DNA of 64,000 nucleotides from Verrucomicrobiota bacterium. GTDB lineage: Bacteria > Verrucomicrobiota > Verrucomicrobiia > Verrucomicrobiales > Akkermansiaceae. The notes below the pieces were generated by a model. That model did not search any database, had not been told where the DNA came from, and saw only the letters and a list, made by a program, of their open reading frames with translations. Where the stretch lies: NCBI GenBank assembly GCA_017301995.1, contig JAFLEH010000014.1, positions 62,001 through 126,000 of the forward strand. Direction: 5' to 3'. The translations under genes were made by a program, and so were the position numbers. Of this stretch, positions 7,737 to 16,622 are shown piece by piece; position 1 is the stretch's first letter, and each line of letters opens with the position of its first letter.

Positions 7737-10700
7737 GGGCGTTTGGAACGGTTGAAGAATTGTTGATAGAGAAACGATGCGACAAACGCGATCACCGCCA
7801 CGCCGATGAGAGCGCCGATCCGGAACACGCTGGCCAGCGACGCGAGGTCGTGGAGAAACACCTTCAGCAGCGTGCCGACCAACAGCGCGATGGCCGCATA
7901 GCGCGCGGGCCGGGCGCCGCGCCAGATGCCGATGATCAGCAGCCCGAGCGCGAACAATCCCCAAGCGATGCTGTAGGTCATGTCGCGCGCGAAATTCGCC
8001 CCGCCGCCGAACTGGATGTAATCATAGCCTTCCGGCGTGAAGAACTCGGCGATTTCGATGCTCAGCAAAACGAACAGCAGCACGCCGCCGATCGAATTCA
8101 GCACCACCCGCGGACGGTAAACGGCCAACCGCGGATGGGGATCGGCGAGCCACCATGCCCCGAAGAACGCCACCGCCGCCGCGATCCCGTAGGTGGATAG
8201 ATACCAGTTGAAAACCGGCATCGCGGACTGCGGATACCATCGCAGGACCGAAGGGATCGGCAGCAACCGAAAAAACACCACGATAAGCAGGGCAAGCCCG
8301 GTCACCTGGAGGCCATACACCGGCGTTTTCCGCCCGCCAAGAACCAGCAGTCCCAGCGCGAACAATCCCCAAGAAATGCTATATGTCATATCGCGGGCGA
8401 ATTTCGCCACACCGCCGAAGGCAATATGGACCGCGTCCTCCGGAGTGAAGAAATCCGCAATCTCGATGTTGAGCAGCGCGAACAACAGAATCCCGCCCAT
8501 CACGTTGAGTATCACCCGCGGACGGAACCGCTCCAGCCTCGGATCAGGGGTGGCGAGCAACCATGCGCCGGCCAGAGTCGATGCCGCCGCGATCCCGTAG
8601 GTGTAGAGATAGGTGTTGAAAATCGGCGTCGCGGACCGAGCGTACTCGGTGAACACCGCCGGATTGAGCACCAGCCTGGCGAACACCGTTCCCAGCAATC
8701 CGATGCCGGTCAGTTGCAGCCCGATGTGCGGCACCCGCCGATAGAGCCATAGCAAGAGCGCCCCTTCCATCGCCCAACTGACCGTCAGCCAGTGACGGTC
8801 GAACTGGATCGGAAACACCAGCGTGATGAACAGCAGTGCCACACCCCCGAACCACGCCAACCGGCTGCGTTTCGCCTCGTCCATTTCCCCGGCCATCCGC
8901 ACCACCATCAGCAAGGCCCCAAGGCTGGGGACCGCGAACGCGCAGGGCAGCAGGCCCATTTTCCCGGCCATCCCCGGATAGGAAAACTTCACCCCATGAT
9001 GCACTAACAGGAAGTAGCCGATCCCCGAAACGGCGGATGTGATCCACGGCAGCGCGCGCCCCATCATTGCCTTGCGGAACAAAAACGGAAACGCCAGGAA
9101 CAGCAGATAACATCCCACCTGCCAGGTGATTTCCAGCCCCGCCGTCGCCGGAGTGAAGTTCGCCTCATGCCAAACCGCCTGCACCGCGAAGAGTCCGCCA
9201 AACGCAGCGGGAACCAGAGCCGACTTCCGGTCCAACACCGCCAGGCCCAGCAAAAGCACAACCATCACCAGACCCACTCCGAAAACCGGGGATGGATCCG
9301 GCACCGGCAGCCGCAGCACCGCGAGCACCAGCAAGCCGAACGGAATCAGCCCCGCCATCACCTGCATCGCCGACGCCAATAGCCGCCCGATCACGTCGGG
9401 CGCGCCGGCCACCTCATCGCCGGTCGCGAAGTGCCCTCCCAACCACCTGCCGCCGACGGCGAACAGCACCGTGAATCCGAGACCGATCCCTAACATCGGC
9501 ATCAGCGATTCAGCCGCCGCCGGCACCGAGAACAGCCACACCACCATCAGCAAGGCGGTGGCCACCATGCCACCGGCCGCCGCCAGCATCGAGCCCGCTC
9601 TCGGCGCGACCGCCATCGACAGCAGGTTGAGAGCCAGCACCAGCGCCCATACCGCCATCGGCGGCTCCGGCAGTCTGGTGATCACAATGATGCCCAACAG
9701 AACCGGCGCCACCGCCGCCCACGACCATGCTTCCGCCGGCACGGCCGCCCGGACCGCCGTTTCCGCCCGCCGCGCGAGCACCAGCGGCACCACCGTATGC
9801 GCGGTGCCGGCGGCCAGATAGAACAATAGCGCGGCCACCAGGTTCTCCTGTGTTAGAAAACCGCCCGTCCACAGCGCCAGATGGAGGAAGCACAGGATCG
9901 CGCTCACCAACTGCGCCAGCAGCAACCGCGGACGCAGCCACACCAGCGCCATCACCGCCGCGCACTGGGCCAGCACGAATCCGAGCGTCCAACCGACATG
10001 CGACGCCACCCCCGCACATCCTAACAACACAAACCCGAACAGCCATCCCATGCCCGCCATCACCATCGCCGCACCCTCCGGATGAGGGCTATCACCGCCC
10101 CGCCGCTTCTCCAGCCACGTCGCAACCATGAACAATGTCTGGAACCCGAGCACGATGACCATCGGCCACAGCACCTTGGCGCCATCGGCATAGCCGTCCT
10201 TCCAGAAGTGCGCGCCCATCCAGCCCATCTGGATCACCACCGTGCCGATCACCGCCGCGGTCACCAGGAACCGCCAATTGCGATGCCGCGACACCGCGAT
10301 CAGCCCGCCGACCAGAAGCGCGATGTAGGCGGATAGAACGAGCAGTTCGTCCCGGCCGGTGCTCACCAGCACGGGCGTTAGAAAACCTCCGACCATACCC
10401 AGCCCGGCCACCACCAGCGCGTTGAGCCTCACCGCGATCAGAAACGCCGTCACCGTGATCAGCACCATCAGCAGAAACGTGCCCGCCTGATTGAAAAAGC
10501 CATACCGCTCGTAGGCCGCGAAGGTCACCCCGTAAAGCACCAGCACCGCCGTGGCGCAGAACGCCTGCGACAACGCCTGATGCGTCCCGCGCCGGTGCAG
10601 CGCCAGTCCGCCGACCAACAATCCCGTTCCCGTCAGATAGCCCATCGCCACCCGCATCGCCGGCGAAATCAGGTTGTTTTCGAACGCATACTTGACGAAA

Positions 10701-11218
10701 AAGATCACCCCGAAGAACAGCGCCACGCCACCTAACCAGGCAAACAGCTTCACCCCCATGAATTGCTCCAAATCGATCGGCGGCTTTGCCGGGGGAAGCG
10801 GCTCCCCGACCCGCGGAGGAACGACCACCGGAGCCACGGCAGGCTCGTCTCTCTCCGGCAATGGCGGGGGCGCGGCATGCGCCACAACCGGCTCCGCGAC
10901 GATCCGTTTCACCACGGGTTCCGGCTCCATCGCGGCCGATGCGGCCACCACCGGCGGAGGCGCGACCTCGGGCACGGGCTTCTCCACCGGACGCTCCCCT
11001 TTCACTTCCTGCTCCCGTGTTGGCGGCGCTTTGACGGCCTCGCCATCCCGCTTGCGCAGTTCCCGCCGCGTCCGCTCCAACAGCCCGGCCAACGCGTGAA
11101 CCTCCCGTTCCGCGGCAGCGGCACGCCGTTTCGCGTCGCTGGCGGAAACCACCGCGATGATCGGCATCACTATGATCCACAACACCAACAGCAGCAGCAA
11201 AAGGATGATTCCTTCCAT
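7733..11218 (-). CDS. DUF2339 polytopic membrane protein, 1161 aa
   Basis: Very hydrophobic protein with one N-terminal helix (MEGIILLLLLLVLWIIVMP), a charged coiled-coil stretch (about 35-65), a Pro/Val/Ala-rich linker, then about 25 membrane helices from residue ~165 to the end. This layout and size are those of DUF2339 (predicted membrane protein, unknown role). Its partner DUF3999 gene follows with an ATGA overlap. The last ~270 residues are a tandem duplication (see repeat 7805-8620). I start it at ATG 11218, where the family sequence begins; an ATG at 11245 would add nine residues. The SEC-C gene begins divergently about 125 bases away. Confidence 0.88.
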   Translation of the reverse strand: MEGIILLLLLLVLWIIVMPIIAVVSASDAKRRAAAAEREVHALAGLLERTRRELRKRDGEAVKAPPTREQEVKGERPVEKPVPEVAPPPVVAASAAMEPEPVVKRIVAEPVVAHAAPPPLPERDEPAVAPVVVPPRVGEPLPPAKPPIDLEQFMGVKLFAWLGGVALFFGVIFFVKYAFENNLISPAMRVAMGYLTGTGLLVGGLALHRRGTHQALSQAFCATAVLVLYGVTFAAYERYGFFNQAGTFLLMVLITVTAFLIAVRLNALVVAGLGMVGGFLTPVLVSTGRDELLVLSAYIALLVGGLIAVSRHRNWRFLVTAAVIGTVVIQMGWMGAHFWKDGYADGAKVLWPMVIVLGFQTLFMVATWLEKRRGGDSPHPEGAAMVMAGMGWLFGFVLLGCAGVASHVGWTLGFVLAQCAAVMALVWLRPRLLLAQLVSAILCFLHLALWTGGFLTQENLVAALLFYLAAGTAHTVVPLVLARRAETAVRAAVPAEAWSWAAVAPVLLGIIVITRLPEPPMAVWALVLALNLLSMAVAPRAGSMLAAAGGMVATALLMVVWLFSVPAAAESLMPMLGIGLGFTVLFAVGGRWLGGHFATGDEVAGAPDVIGRLLASAMQVMAGLIPFGLLVLAVLRLPVPDPSPVFGVGLVMVVLLLGLAVLDRKSALVPAAFGGLFAVQAVWHEANFTPATAGLEITWQVGCYLLFLAFPFLFRKAMMGRALPWITSAVSGIGYFLLVHHGVKFSYPGMAGKMGLLPCAFAVPSLGALLMVVRMAGEMDEAKRSRLAWFGGVALLFITLVFPIQFDRHWLTVSWAMEGALLLWLYRRVPHIGLQLTGIGLLGTVFARLVLNPAVFTEYARSATPIFNTYLYTYGIAAASTLAGAWLLATPDPRLERFRPRVILNVMGGILLFALLNIEIADFFTPEDAVHIAFGGVAKFARDMTYSISWGLFALGLLVLGGRKTPVYGLQVTGLALLIVVFFRLLPIPSVLRWYPQSAMPVFNWYLSTYGIAAAVAFFGAWWLADPHPRLAVYRPRVVLNSIGGVLLFVLLSIEIAEFFTPEGYDYIQFGGGANFARDMTYSIAWGLFALGLLIIGIWRGARPARYAAIALLVGTLLKVFLHDLASLASVFRIGALIGVAVIAFVASFLYQQFFNRSKRP
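7805..8620 (-). repeat. Intragenic tandem duplication, 408-bp unit, in the DUF2339 gene
   Basis: Two consecutive 136-codon units (8620-8213 and 8212 to about 7805) encode FNTYLYTYGIAAA...RPRVILNVMGGILLFALLNIEIADFFTPE... and FNWYLSTYGIAAA...RPRVVLNSIGGVLLFVLLSIEIAEFFTPE.... Similarity is strongest over the first ~100 residues of each unit, including ARDMTYSI(S/A)WGLFALGLL, and fades at the C-terminus. The unit is a whole number of codons, so the frame is preserved. Confidence 0.88.
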
Positions 11219-11342
11219 AAATTCGTTACGCGTTGGTCGCAGCATGCTCCGGCTTTCCCCGCTTCACAAGCAAAATGCGCAGCCCGGCATTCCCGCGGAT
11301 CCGGCTTGCCGATCCCCGCCATTTTCACCATGATCGCCCGCG

Positions 11343-12941
11343 ATGAACCTCCCCGAGCCACCGCTTTCCCCCGATGCCGAAAAACTGCGCGACGCGATTC
11401 TGGAAATTCCGCGAACCTCCGAACCGTTCGAAGATTATCCGGAGGGCATCGACGCCGATCTGATCGAGTACCTCTACTACGGCACCCAGGACGGCGATCC
11501 CACGGTGATCCCGGAACTCAAGCGCCAGATCGCCCTACATCCTGAGTATCCGACCCTTCAGAATTTCCTCCGAGTTTATTATCACATCCGGAACAACCCG
11601 CGCCAGGCGGCCGCCGTGCTTGGGAAGATGGCCCAGCAGCATCCGGACTATCTTTTCTCCCGCCTTGGCCTTTGCGAGGAGATCCTGCACCACAAGCGTC
11701 CACCCGAACAAGTCCTGCAACACCTCGGCGCGGATCTCGATCTAGCCAAACTCTATCCCGGACGCACGGTGTTTCACGTCACGGAGATCCGTTGTTATTA
11801 CCACCTGGCGGGATCCTACTACGCCCTCATCGGCCGGCAGGACCTCACCCGCGGCGTGATGGCGGCGCTGGAAACAATCGAACCCGACTCCCCCGTCCTA
11901 AAGGTCCTCGAATATGAAATCATGATGGCGAACATGCGAAAAGGAAAGGCTATCAGGGATCGCGACGCCCGAATCCGGCGCGTCGTGGTCACGCAGAAAC
12001 CTTCCCGCATCCCGACCGGCGCACCGCCGCCCGAATTCACCCACCCGGAAGTCGAAATTCTCTGCCGTACCGGCATGGACATCGCCGAGGTCGATCTCCG
12101 CTCGATCCTCGCCCTGCCGCGGGAATCGCTCGTGGCCGACCTGATCCTCGTGCTCGAAGATGCCATCGTCCGTACCCCGGATTTCCTGTTGGAAGAATCC
12201 GACGAGAACTCCTGCGGTCCGCTGCACGCGATCCATCTGTTGGCCGAGATCGATGCCATCGGAGCCGCCGATGTCCTGCTCCGATTTTTCACACTCGACG
12301 ACGAGGCCATCCAATTCTGGCTCGGGGATTTTCCCTACGATCACCTCTATGCCCGGATCGTGGCGGATTCGGTTCCCCAAGTCACGGATCTGCTCAAGGC
12401 GCCCGGAATCCACCGCACTTCCAAAGCGTATCTATCCACCGCGCTGGTGAGACTCGTGGAAATCAAACCGGAACGGCGCGGCGAAATCGTCGATGCCCTG
12501 GCTTCGGTGCTTCGGCACATGCTGGAGGCATCTCCCGAAGACAACGTCGTCGATACCGCCGCGATCTCGTTCATCATCGGCGACTGCATCGACCTCCGCG
12601 CCGTCGAACTCGAACCGCTGATCGAACAACTGTGGAATCGGGAATTGATCGAGCAAATGGTCTGCGGCGATCTCGACGACATCCGCGCAGGCATGCGGGA
12701 AGCGCCACGTCCGCCAACTCCGCAAAAGGACATCTTCGAAATGTATCGCAGCTATGCATCCTATGGCTTCGATCCCGAGGACGAGGACGGCCCTGGGGAC
12801 GACATCGTCGATTTCCGCCAACCCGGCGGCGGATCGCCTCTCTACGATCTTCCGGGCATCTCCACCGAACCGGCAGTGGGCCGCAATGACCCATGCCCCT
12901 GCGGCAGCGGCAAGAAATACAAGAAATGCTGCCTGAAATGA
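11343..12941 (+). CDS. DUF1186-like protein with C-terminal SEC-C zinc motif
   Basis: 532 residues, soluble. Residues ~40-215 are helical, tetratricopeptide-like (short paired helices, e.g. QNFLRVYYHIRNNPRQAAAVLG). Residues ~250-445 match the character of DUF1186 (a helical-repeat family) and include LHAIHLLAEIDAIGAADVLLRF. The last 21 residues, VGRNDPCPCGSGKKYKKCCLK, are a textbook SEC-C motif, a CxCx(8)CC zinc site first seen at the SecA C-terminus where it contacts SecB and ribosomes. The role is unknown; a link to protein export, quality control or a nucleic-acid process is inference. ATG 11343 follows an upstream in-frame region without homology. Confidence 0.85.
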   Translation: MNLPEPPLSPDAEKLRDAILEIPRTSEPFEDYPEGIDADLIEYLYYGTQDGDPTVIPELKRQIALHPEYPTLQNFLRVYYHIRNNPRQAAAVLGKMAQQHPDYLFSRLGLCEEILHHKRPPEQVLQHLGADLDLAKLYPGRTVFHVTEIRCYYHLAGSYYALIGRQDLTRGVMAALETIEPDSPVLKVLEYEIMMANMRKGKAIRDRDARIRRVVVTQKPSRIPTGAPPPEFTHPEVEILCRTGMDIAEVDLRSILALPRESLVADLILVLEDAIVRTPDFLLEESDENSCGPLHAIHLLAEIDAIGAADVLLRFFTLDDEAIQFWLGDFPYDHLYARIVADSVPQVTDLLKAPGIHRTSKAYLSTALVRLVEIKPERRGEIVDALASVLRHMLEASPEDNVVDTAAISFIIGDCIDLRAVELEPLIEQLWNRELIEQMVCGDLDDIRAGMREAPRPPTPQKDIFEMYRSYASYGFDPEDEDGPGDDIVDFRQPGGGSPLYDLPGISTEPAVGRNDPCPCGSGKKYKKCCLK

Positions 12942-13033
12942 CCGGCATACCGGGAGGCTGATGCGGATCGCACGCCAATCCGGTTTCCGACGATTCCAAG
13001 ACAAACCGGCGAACCGGTTTCGCTGTGCGTGGC

Positions 13034-14554
13034 ATGACACGACCCGCCCTCATTCCATTGGCCTGCATCGCCGCCGCGACCAGTGCCGGAGCCGCCGACT
13101 ACCTGACTCTCATCGCCAAACCGACCGCCGAATATCCGGCGTGGAAACAGGTGGGCACCAAACTCGCCGCCATCCACCAGGGCTCCTGCGAAGCCTGGGA
13201 CGGCACCGAGGCCGGATTGGCCGCTACCCTCAAAAAGCACCAACCGCGCTACCTCGCCATCATCGCCAAGCCGGAAACTTTCGACGCCCCAACCGTCCGC
13301 GCGATCAACCGCGCCACCCGCCAGGCCGATGACGACCCGTGGACCGATTGCCGCTGGGGACTCATCACCGGCAACACCGCCGCCGACGCCCTCCGCCTCG
13401 TGGAAACCCGCAAGCCGCTCGTCATCGAACGCGCCTTGGCCACCACCGGGATCGACCTCGGCCTCGTCGATTCGGCGCTCGTGCTGAGCGACGGCGGCAA
13501 GGGCGGCCTCACCCGCAAAGCCCCCGGCGGAAAGCCGGAAAACGGCAAATGGTCCGACACCACCGACCCCGGCGGCACCGTCACCCTGTTCGCCGATTTC
13601 TGGGACAAGTCCGATCCGCAACTCCTCGTCACCAGTTCCCACGCCACCCAGTTCAATCTGGAAATGCCGTTTGGTCTGGGACTGATCGCCAGCCATGGCG
13701 GCAAGTTCCACGTCCTAACCATGCAGCAGCGCGAGAAGTTTGCCAGGTTTCTCGGCGGCGCGATGTTCACCGGCAAGGTGGACGAACTCGGCAAGTGGAT
13801 CGATAGCACCCACGCACCCACCCTCAAGGCATCCAACGGCACTCCGCGCGTCTGGGTGGCCAGCGGCAACTGCCTCATCGGCGATGCCAAGAAAACCGGC
13901 GAGTCGATGGTCGCCACCGCCCTGAGCACGTCCGGTTTCCGCCAATTCGTCGGCTACGTCGTTCCCACCTGGTTCGGCCGCGGCGGCTGGGGCGTTTCCG
14001 GTCTCTGGCAGGGCAGCAAGGGAGGCCTCTCCCTATCCGAAGCGTTCTATCTGAACCAGCAGGGGCTCATCGACGAAACCATCCGGCGCTTTCCCGGTGC
14101 CGAAAAGGTCGTGTTCGACAGCGATGACATCGAAACCGGCCTGAAGAACGACCGCAAATTCCTCGAAGGCCTCCACGGCCTCGAACAAGGTGGAATGAAG
14201 ATCGAGAAGGACACCGTGGGCCTCATCCACGACCGCGACGTGGTCGCTTTTTGGGGCGATCCGCTGTGGGACGCCCGCTTCGACGCGAAACGCATGCCCC
14301 ATCCGATCGAATCCGTTTGGTCGAAAAACGGCTCCGATCTCACCCTCACTCTAACCGCCCGCTCCGACTACGACGGCGGCTATCCGCTGTGGCTCCCCGA
14401 GCGGGTGGAAAAGCCCACCCTCAAGCTCCCCAAAGGCTCGTCCATCGACGCCCTGGCGGCGGACGATTTCCTGCTGATTCGCAAGCTCACCCTCAAGGCC
14501 GGGGAAACCGTGGTCGTTAAAATCGGCAAGGCCACACCATCCGCCAAATCCTAA
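13034..14554 (+). CDS. Secreted protein, possible clan CD (gingipain-like) cysteine peptidase
   Basis: 506 residues with a signal peptide (residues 1-21, ending SAGAA). Residues 71-115 read like the C25/gingipain core: PRYLAIIAKPETF, then RQADDDPWTDCRWGLITG, resembling the family pattern of a strand, an (I/V)DDDPYxD segment and a strand. Beyond, His203 lies in VTSSHATQF and Cys280 in VASGNCLIGD, each after a hydrophobic strand, which is the order and spacing of the His/Cys dyad of the caspase-hemoglobinase fold. A C-terminal beta-rich part (about 430-506) resembles an Ig-like tail. The peptidase assignment is my inference; no assigned family is certain. Start ATG 13034 gives a good signal peptide; a GTG nine bases upstream is also possible. 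Confidence 0.75.
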   Translation: MTRPALIPLACIAAATSAGAADYLTLIAKPTAEYPAWKQVGTKLAAIHQGSCEAWDGTEAGLAATLKKHQPRYLAIIAKPETFDAPTVRAINRATRQADDDPWTDCRWGLITGNTAADALRLVETRKPLVIERALATTGIDLGLVDSALVLSDGGKGGLTRKAPGGKPENGKWSDTTDPGGTVTLFADFWDKSDPQLLVTSSHATQFNLEMPFGLGLIASHGGKFHVLTMQQREKFARFLGGAMFTGKVDELGKWIDSTHAPTLKASNGTPRVWVASGNCLIGDAKKTGESMVATALSTSGFRQFVGYVVPTWFGRGGWGVSGLWQGSKGGLSLSEAFYLNQQGLIDETIRRFPGAEKVVFDSDDIETGLKNDRKFLEGLHGLEQGGMKIEKDTVGLIHDRDVVAFWGDPLWDARFDAKRMPHPIESVWSKNGSDLTLTLTARSDYDGGYPLWLPERVEKPTLKLPKGSSIDALAADDFLLIRKLTLKAGETVVVKIGKATPSAKS

Positions 14555-14696
14555 CCATTCGGAAACCGCCAACGAGACCGGCGTTCCGGGCCGCCGCGAA
14601 AGGCGGTCCGGACGCAGGAAACGCACGACCTCCGTCTTCTTGAGCTTGCGCCGGCTCCGGCAACCGCGCTTTCCCCTTGCGCGAGCCGGATGACCG

Positions 14697-15713
14697 GTGG
14701 AATCTCCCGCCGTGCTGCCTTGGTTCGGACATGACCGTTTCCCCCTGTTTCTCGCGCCCATGGCGGGCGTGACGGACTTCGTTTTCCGCGGCTTGTGCAA
14801 GGAACTGGGCGCGGACGTGATGGTCACCGAGTTCGTCTCCGCGGAAGGGATTCTGCAAGCCGACGGACGCACCCGGAAATACACCGAATTCACCGACGAG
14901 CAGCGGCCCGTGGGCGTGCAGTTGTTCGGCGCGGACGGCGAGCGCCTCGGCGAGGCCGCGAAGAAAATCATCGACTGGAAACGCCCGGATTTCATCGATC
15001 TGAACTACGGCTGCCCGGTCAACAAGGTGGTCGCGCGAAACGGCGGATCCTCGCTGCTGAAAGACTGCGGATTGGTCGCCTCCGTGGCCGAAGGCGTGGT
15101 TAGAGCGGTGGGTGACCAAGTGCCGGTGACCGCCAAAATCCGGATCGGCTGGGATTCGACATCGGTCAACGCGGTGGAGGTGGCGCGGATTCTCGTGGAT
15201 TGCGGGGTCAGCTCGGTCACGGTCCACGGCCGAACCCGATCACAGGGATATGGCGGCGAAGCCGACTGGGATGTGATCGACGCGGTGGCCCGCTCTGTGG
15301 CGGTGCCGGTGGTTGGAAACGGCGATATCGCCAGCGGCACAGACGTGGTTAGGCGAAAGCGTGAAACCGCCGTGGCCGGAGTGATGATCGGACGGGCGGC
15401 GATGGGAAACCCGTGGATTTTCCGTGAGGCGCATGATTTCCTAACTACAGGCACCGGCAAACCCGCCACGCTGGAAGAACGTTGGGGACTGGTGCTCCGC
15501 CATTGCCGGCTGGCGGTGGATAGCGGTCGCTACGGCGATGAACGCCAGACCCTAACATCCATGCGTTCCCGGCTGATGGCCTATTGCAAGGGATTCCCCG
15601 GAGCGCGCGAACTGCGGCAAAGGCTCTGTCACGTCACATCCGTCGGAGAGGTCGCCGAAATGGCGTCCGCCCAAATGCGGCATGGCGAACCAGGGCCGGA
15701 CGCCCGGTTCTAA
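14697..15713 (+). CDS. tRNA-dihydrouridine synthase (DusB-like)
   Basis: FMN enzyme reducing specific uridines in the tRNA D-loop with NADPH. 338 residues: LFLAPMAGVTDFVFR (FMN-binding start of the TIM barrel), FIDLNYGCPVNKVVARNGGSSLL with catalytic Cys106, VPVTAKIRIGW, VTVHGRTRSQGY, VVGNGDI and VMIGRAAMGNPWIF. The NYGCP and HGRT signatures place it in the Dus family; the DusB subclass is my best guess. The start is GTG 14697, since the barrel starts just downstream and no ATG lies between. It converges on the next gene with only three bases between stops. A strong stem (CCGGGCCGCC..GGCGGTCCGG near 14588-14613) precedes it without a T run. Confidence 0.92.
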   Translation: MESPAVLPWFGHDRFPLFLAPMAGVTDFVFRGLCKELGADVMVTEFVSAEGILQADGRTRKYTEFTDEQRPVGVQLFGADGERLGEAAKKIIDWKRPDFIDLNYGCPVNKVVARNGGSSLLKDCGLVASVAEGVVRAVGDQVPVTAKIRIGWDSTSVNAVEVARILVDCGVSSVTVHGRTRSQGYGGEADWDVIDAVARSVAVPVVGNGDIASGTDVVRRKRETAVAGVMIGRAAMGNPWIFREAHDFLTTGTGKPATLEERWGLVLRHCRLAVDSGRYGDERQTLTSMRSRLMAYCKGFPGARELRQRLCHVTSVGEVAEMASAQMRHGEPGPDARF

Positions 15714-15716
15714 CGA

Positions 15717-16622
15717 TCACTTGCCGGGTGGCTTGGTCTTGCGGCGCTGGGCCTCGGGTTTGGCGGCCTCGTCCATTTCGTCGTTGAGGCGCTTGGCCTC
15801 GCGCTCGGCGGCCTCGCGTTCGGCTTTGGAGATTTCCACAATCTCGGCTTCCTTCGGGCTCCGGCGGAGGAATACCACCTGCAGGTATCCGGAGCGGGAA
15901 CCGTTGCTGGAAACGAAGTACTCCGAGTCGCTCTTGAGTACGATCATCTGGGTCTGCTCGTCCTCGGCGACGGACACCAGATTGTTTTCCAACATTTTCC
16001 ACTCTTTCTGCTTTTCTTCGTTTTCCTGCTCGTAAGCCAGCTCGTAAACGAGTTCCTGATTGACCGGAGTGGCGGTGCAGCTCCCGTGCATGGGCACCTG
16101 CTGCTTTTCCTTCTCATTGAACCGGAGCAACAGCGGGTGCGGACTCAGGTTGTGAACGCGCAAGCGCCCCACCGGCAGCTTCGACGGATCGTCGTCGAGC
16201 ACATAGGTCAGATAGATTCCGCCGGCCGCAGGCATCATGAGCACCGTGGCGCGCTTGGACCCGGAGGGCAGCGCGGCCAGCGCAACCAAAGTCGGGCTGG
16301 TCTTGCGGCGCTCCAGCACCTGCTTGAGCGCGGCGGGCAGCTTCTCCACATCGGCCGGTTCCAACGCGGCAGGAGCGGTCGCCTCACCGGCCGCCTGATG
16401 GATCTCCATCACCGCGGAACCGCTGTAAGTGACACCTTTCGAATAGCGGAACGATTGGGCCGTCACCGGTTTTCCGCCACCACCACCGACAACCAACCCG
16501 GAGATCGGATCGCCCCATGCCACAAGATCCACCCTCATGGTGACCTCTTGGGCAATCGCGGAAACGGAAGAGGCGGCAACCGCGCAAACGGCGACAGCGA
16601 GTCGGAAAAAATCAGATTTCAT
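15717..16622 (-). CDS. Periplasmic protein of unknown function downstream of cassette A
   Basis: 301 residues with a signal peptide (MKSDFFRLAVAVCAVAASSVSAIAQ). The mature part is mostly beta with a glycine run (GLVVGGGGGKP) near residue 45, and the C-terminus (about 255-301) is a highly charged helix rich in Lys, Glu and Arg. I recognise no enzyme motif. Its ATG overlaps the last 11 bases of the upstream Verru_Chthon cassette A gene, so the two are almost certainly co-translated; a role together with that pilin-like protein (assembly, anchoring or a surface structure) is inferred from this coupling only. Confidence 0.75.
   Translation of the reverse strand: MKSDFFRLAVAVCAVAASSVSAIAQEVTMRVDLVAWGDPISGLVVGGGGGKPVTAQSFRYSKGVTYSGSAVMEIHQAAGEATAPAALEPADVEKLPAALKQVLERRKTSPTLVALAALPSGSKRATVLMMPAAGGIYLTYVLDDDPSKLPVGRLRVHNLSPHPLLLRFNEKEKQQVPMHGSCTATPVNQELVYELAYEQENEEKQKEWKMLENNLVSVAEDEQTQMIVLKSDSEYFVSSNGSRSGYLQVVFLRRSPKEAEIVEISKAEREAAEREAKRLNDEMDEAAKPEAQRRKTKPPGK

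Noticed and set aside
14588..14613. Strong stem between the secreted protein gene and dus as a terminator
   Set aside because: No T run follows; possibly only a G+C-rich hairpin, so not listed as a terminator.
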